Source of the DNA: Aquificaceae bacterium
GTDB taxonomy: Bacteria > Aquificota > Aquificia > Aquificales > Aquificaceae
Length of the DNA stretch: 7,168 bases
Direction: 5' to 3'
Assembly: GCA_027049085.1 (NCBI GenBank)
Contig: JALTVH010000025.1
Span: 1 to 7,168 of the forward strand
The notes below the pieces were generated by a model, which ran no database searches, was not told where the DNA came from, and saw nothing but the letters and a program-made list of their open reading frames with translations. Shown piece by piece: positions 5,694-7,168 of this stretch (position 1 is the stretch's first letter; each line of letters starts with the position of its first letter). Both the position numbers and the translations under genes were made by a program.

Positions 5694-7168
5694 ATCCTTT
5701 TTCTTTGGTGAGCAGAAGCTCCGCCTCCTCTATGTCTGTGGGTTTTCCTAAGAAGTAACCCTGTGCCCAGTCGCACCCCAGGCCCTTAAGCACATCCATC
5801 TGAGCCCTCCTTTCAACACCTTCTGCAAGGGTGTGGAGACCCAGGGAGGTTGAGAGATTCACAATTGAAGAGACAATTGCCCTGTCCACGTCACTTGAAA
5901 CTATGCTCTTTGTAAAGGATATGTCTATTTTTATGATATCAATGGGAAGGCGCCTGAGGTAGGCAAGGGAAGAGTACCCCGTTCCAAAGTCGTCAAGGGC
6001 TATATTGAAGCCCTGAACCTTCAGCTTTTTCAACACATTGGCAGATTCGTCAGGGTTGTACATGAGGGAAGTTTCTGTTATTTCAAGGGTTACATAGGCG
6101 GGATTAACCCCCGTTTCTTTAATAAGCCTTCCAACCTTTTCAAGAAACCTTCTGTCAACGAACTGTTTGGGCGAAATGTTAACACTCAGGAATACCTTGT
6201 ATCTGTCCCCCCAGTCCTTTGCCCTTTCAAAAACCTCTCTGAGAACGCTTTCACCTACATCTCTAATGAGACCGAGCTCCTCAAGGTAGTTGATGAACTT
6301 CCCGGGGTCAACCGTTCCAAGTTCTGGGTTGTCCCACCGGAGCAAAGCTTCAAACCCAATGAGTTCATTTGTATCAATTGTGTAAATTGGCTGGTAATGG
6401 AGGCTCAGCTCGTCCCTTTCAATAGCTCTATGTAGCTTGCTCTTTATCTGAAGGACCTCAATTGCCTGCTGGTTCATTTCCTCGTTGAAGAAGGCAAAGT
6501 TGTTCTTGCCCTCTTCCTTTGCTTTGTACATGGCCATGTCTGCATTTTTAATTAGTGTTGTAGGGTCGGGACCGTTATCAGGAAAGAGGGCTATCCCCAT
6601 TGAAGCTGAGAGGTAGACTTCCTCATCATTTGCATCAAAGCTCGTTTCAAAGAGCTTCAAAACCCTGTCTGCCAGAGCTATAACCTCACCAACATCGTTT
6701 ACGTTGGGTATGACCGCAACGAACTCGTCCCCGCCGAACCTTGCAACAGTGTCCGTGTCCCTGAAGATAGAGCTAAGTCTCCTTGCAACCTGTACAAGGA
6801 TCCTGTCTCCAACATCGTGGCCAAGGGTGTCATTAATAGTTTTAAAGTAATCAAGGTCAATGAATAGAATTGCTACTTTCTTTCCCTCTCGTCTGGAAAA
6901 GGCGATTGCGTTCTCGATTCTGTCTCTCAGCAGAACCCTGTTGGGAAGATTGGTAAGAGGATCGTAATAGGCCATCTTTTTCAGCTCTTCTGTGTAGGAA
7001 ATCGTTTTATTAGCAAGCTCCTCAAAGGACTGGGTGAGCAGGGCAAGATCGAGGATGTTGGTTTCCGGTAGAGTTATCCTTGGTTTCTTCTCAATGTTTC
7101 TGGCTATTGAAGTCACCGTACCTGCAAGCTTTGCTATTGGTGTGTATACCATGCTCCCTATTCCCCTG
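5689..7168 (-). CDS. Bifunctional GGDEF/EAL cyclic-di-GMP protein with HAMP remnant (5' end outside window)
   Basis: GGDEF domains make c-di-GMP from GTP and EAL domains hydrolyse it, setting motility, attachment and related behaviours. The frame stays open past the ATG at 7150-7152 to the right edge, so the true start is outside. Counting from that internal Met: residues about 4-50 (TPIAKLAGTVTSIA, later LALLTQSFEELA) look like a HAMP linker, implying an upstream membrane helix and sensor. The GGDEF domain (about 61-222) has an intact GGDEF at 140-144 and an inhibitory RxxD site at 131-134, five residues upstream. The EAL domain (about 238-480) has EAL at 268-270, SVNISPKQ with its Asn, LEITET, DDFGTGYSS (387-395), IIKID and LAEGVE, so the metal-binding and catalytic residues appear complete. 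Both activities therefore seem possible, although one often dominates in tandem proteins. Stop TAA at 5689-5691, 11 bases before tRNA-Leu. No functional link to the clp genes is evident. Confidence 0.95.
   Translation of the reverse strand, partial: RGIGSMVYTPIAKLAGTVTSIARNIEKKPRITLPETNILDLALLTQSFEELANKTISYTEELKKMAYYDPLTNLPNRVLLRDRIENAIAFSRREGKKVAILFIDLDYFKTINDTLGHDVGDRILVQVARRLSSIFRDTDTVARFGGDEFVAVIPNVNDVGEVIALADRVLKLFETSFDANDEEVYLSASMGIALFPDNGPDPTTLIKNADMAMYKAKEEGKNNFAFFNEEMNQQAIEVLQIKSKLHRAIERDELSLHYQPIYTIDTNELIGFEALLRWDNPELGTVDPGKFINYLEELGLIRDVGESVLREVFERAKDWGDRYKVFLSVNISPKQFVDRRFLEKVGRLIKETGVNPAYVTLEITETSLMYNPDESANVLKKLKVQGFNIALDDFGTGYSSLAYLRRLPIDIIKIDISFTKSIVSSDVDRAIVSSIVNLSTSLGLHTLAEGVERRAQMDVLKGLGCDWAQGYFLGKPTDIEEAELLLTKEKGL

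Noticed and set aside
5128..5694. + strand open frame of 188 codons antisense to tig and the tRNA
   Set aside because: Shadow of trigger factor and of the tRNA; Cys/Leu/Phe-rich composition, no domain and no ribosome binding site.
5552..5776. Short - strand open frame of 74 codons spanning the tRNA and the end of the GGDEF-EAL gene
   Set aside because: Its product contains VAELADARDLGSR, the well-known false translation of a tRNA-Leu gene; it also overlaps a secure coding end.
1..7168. CRISPR array, insertion sequence, toxin-antitoxin or defence system
   Set aside because: I saw no regularly spaced repeats, terminal inverted repeats, transposase or defence-type domains on either strand; coding and tRNA sequence accounts for nearly every base.

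Overview
The window looks like ordinary chromosomal housekeeping DNA from a thermophilic bacterium. The visible signs are proteins rich in Glu, Lys and Ile, heavy use of AGG/AGA for Arg and ATA for Ile, flavin-dependent ThyX, and very compact packing with overlapping genes. A deep-branching group such as Aquificota (for example Desulfurobacteriaceae-like) would fit. That placement is an impression from protein style and codon use, not a demonstrated identity. No mobile element, integrase, transposase, CRISPR array, toxin-antitoxin pair or phage gene is visible. No gene-free stretch longer than about 20 bases exists.

Layout. On the + strand, the left edge holds the C-terminal third of a transketolase gene (from position 2 to 727). 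Everything else is on the - strand. Reading in the direction of transcription, from right to left, the order is: a c-di-GMP turnover protein (HAMP remnant, GGDEF, EAL; its 5' end lies beyond the right edge); a class II tRNA-Leu with anticodon UAG; tig (trigger factor); clpP; clpX; an unnamed membrane protein with a SPOR-like domain; and thyX. The thyX and transketolase genes converge tail to tail with a 2-base gap.

How the genes work together. tig-clpP-clpX is a classic protein quality-control cluster: trigger factor meets nascent chains at the ribosome exit tunnel, and ClpXP unfolds and degrades damaged or tagged proteins. Here it is packed very tightly: tig/clpP and clpP/clpX overlap by ATGA, the SPOR-like gene overlaps clpX by 17 bases (or follows it by 1 base if the inner Met is used), and thyX follows after 1 base. 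One polycistronic transcript with translational coupling is the natural reading. tRNA-Leu lies only 18 bases upstream of the trigger factor start codon, so tRNA 3' processing could set the 5' end of this mRNA. A perfect TATAAT hexamer sits 10 bases upstream of the tRNA, inside the 3' end of the GGDEF-EAL gene.

I do not see a novel multi-gene system. The points most worth a second look are the unrecognised SPOR-like membrane protein fixed in the clp operon with an inverted topology, a roughly 110-residue insertion in ThyX, and the tRNA-Leu/tig leader arrangement.
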